A stretch of DNA of 64,000 nt from CADCVT01 sp036389485. Its GTDB lineage: Bacteria; Actinomycetota; Thermoleophilia; Solirubrobacterales; Solirubrobacteraceae. The translations under genes were made by a program, and so were the position numbers. Location of the stretch: the NCBI GenBank assembly GCA_036389485.1, contig DASVPR010000059.1, positions 40,127 through 104,126 of the forward strand, read 5' to 3'. Each line of letters starts with the position of its first letter. Position 1 is the first letter of the stretch. Positions 63,864 to 64,000 of the stretch are shown here, one piece after another. Under the pieces are notes generated by a model that was given only the letters and a program-made list of their open reading frames with translations, searched no databases and was not told the origin of the DNA.

Positions 63864-64000
63864 GTGTCGTTCCCAGGCGCCTTCGTCAGTCGTGAGCCGG
63901 GCGGCTTGTGGCTGAGGCTGCCGTGGGGTCGGATGAAGTTGTAGTGGTTGAGCCAGGCGTCGAGCGCTGCGGTGCGCTCGGCGCTGTTGGCGTAGAGCTG
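63860..64000 (-). mobile_element. 3' end of an IS481-family transposase (partial)
   Basis: The minus strand reads 46 codons to a TAG stop. The sequence AALDAWLNHYNFIRPHGSLS followed by HKPPGSRL is the C-terminal end of IS481-type integrase-core transposases (W-xx-YN-xx-RPH signature). The remainder lies beyond the window. Its stop codon overlaps the oxidase stop through CTAG, so the insertion sequence or a remnant abuts that gene exactly. Confidence 0.85.

Noticed and set aside
1..64000. CRISPR array or prophage
   Set aside because: No spaced repeat array, integrase, capsid or terminase genes are visible. The only regular repeats are in-frame within genes.

Overview
The window is very GC-rich, densely coded DNA with many 1-4 nt stop/start overlaps. 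It looks like an actinobacterium of the Thermoleophilia/Solirubrobacterales type. That placement is inferred from base composition, a WhiG/FliA-like sigma factor, DUF4333-type lipoproteins, and the order of the housekeeping genes. No rRNA or other marker fixes the taxonomy.

Layout. 1-9.2 kb: mixed accessory genes (a PHM-like copper protein fused to a cupredoxin, small lipoproteins, an AraC/SRPBCC divergent pair, an RsbW-like kinase), tRNA-Val, tRNA-Cys, tRNA-Gly and RNase HIII. 9.2-24 kb: an EF-G-like GTPase, a LuxR-family LAL regulator, a WhiG/FliA sigma factor, XerC, an L,D-transpeptidase, an SDR/acyltransferase/HAD operon, IlvD and ThiD. 24-46 kb: a long minus-strand housekeeping block that reads, in transcription order, yceD-rpmF-plsX-acpP-rnc-smc, then ftsY, nfeD/qmcA, ffh-rpsP-khpA-rimM-trmD-rplS-lepB-rnhB, with yraN opposite, then comM-dprA. 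46-54 kb: a collagen-like secreted protein, a 3.55 kb insert carrying one CpXC-TPR-CHAT protease-like gene between 128-bp direct repeats made from the 3' end of yceD, the intact yceD, and an acyl-CoA ligase. 54-64 kb: a PD-(D/E)XK-like coiled-coil protein, acylphosphatase, a VioB-type ferritin-like pair, a ferric-reductase-like/ApbE operon, a two-component system flanked by two secreted proteins with the same Gly-Arg/Asp tail, a sarcosine/tryptophan-oxidase-like flavoprotein, and the end of an IS481-type transposase at the right edge.

Main discoveries. (1) A peroxiredoxin-like (SelU/PF13911-type) gene is interrupted by an in-frame TGA exactly at the first redox Cys of its UxxC motif, and a SECIS-like hairpin follows at the right distance. 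It is probably a selenoprotein that ordinary ORF calling splits. (2) The CHAT gene sits in an apparently acquired islet that duplicated the 3' end of yceD. (3) The RNase III at the conserved acpP-rnc-smc locus lacks several catalytic acidic residues. (4) The two-component system has 11-bp-periodic CTTTGC repeats upstream of both flanking paralogous genes, suggesting one self-contained regulon. (5) At least 17 genes have a TANNNT -10 element 6-10 nt before the start codon, which points to widespread leaderless transcription.
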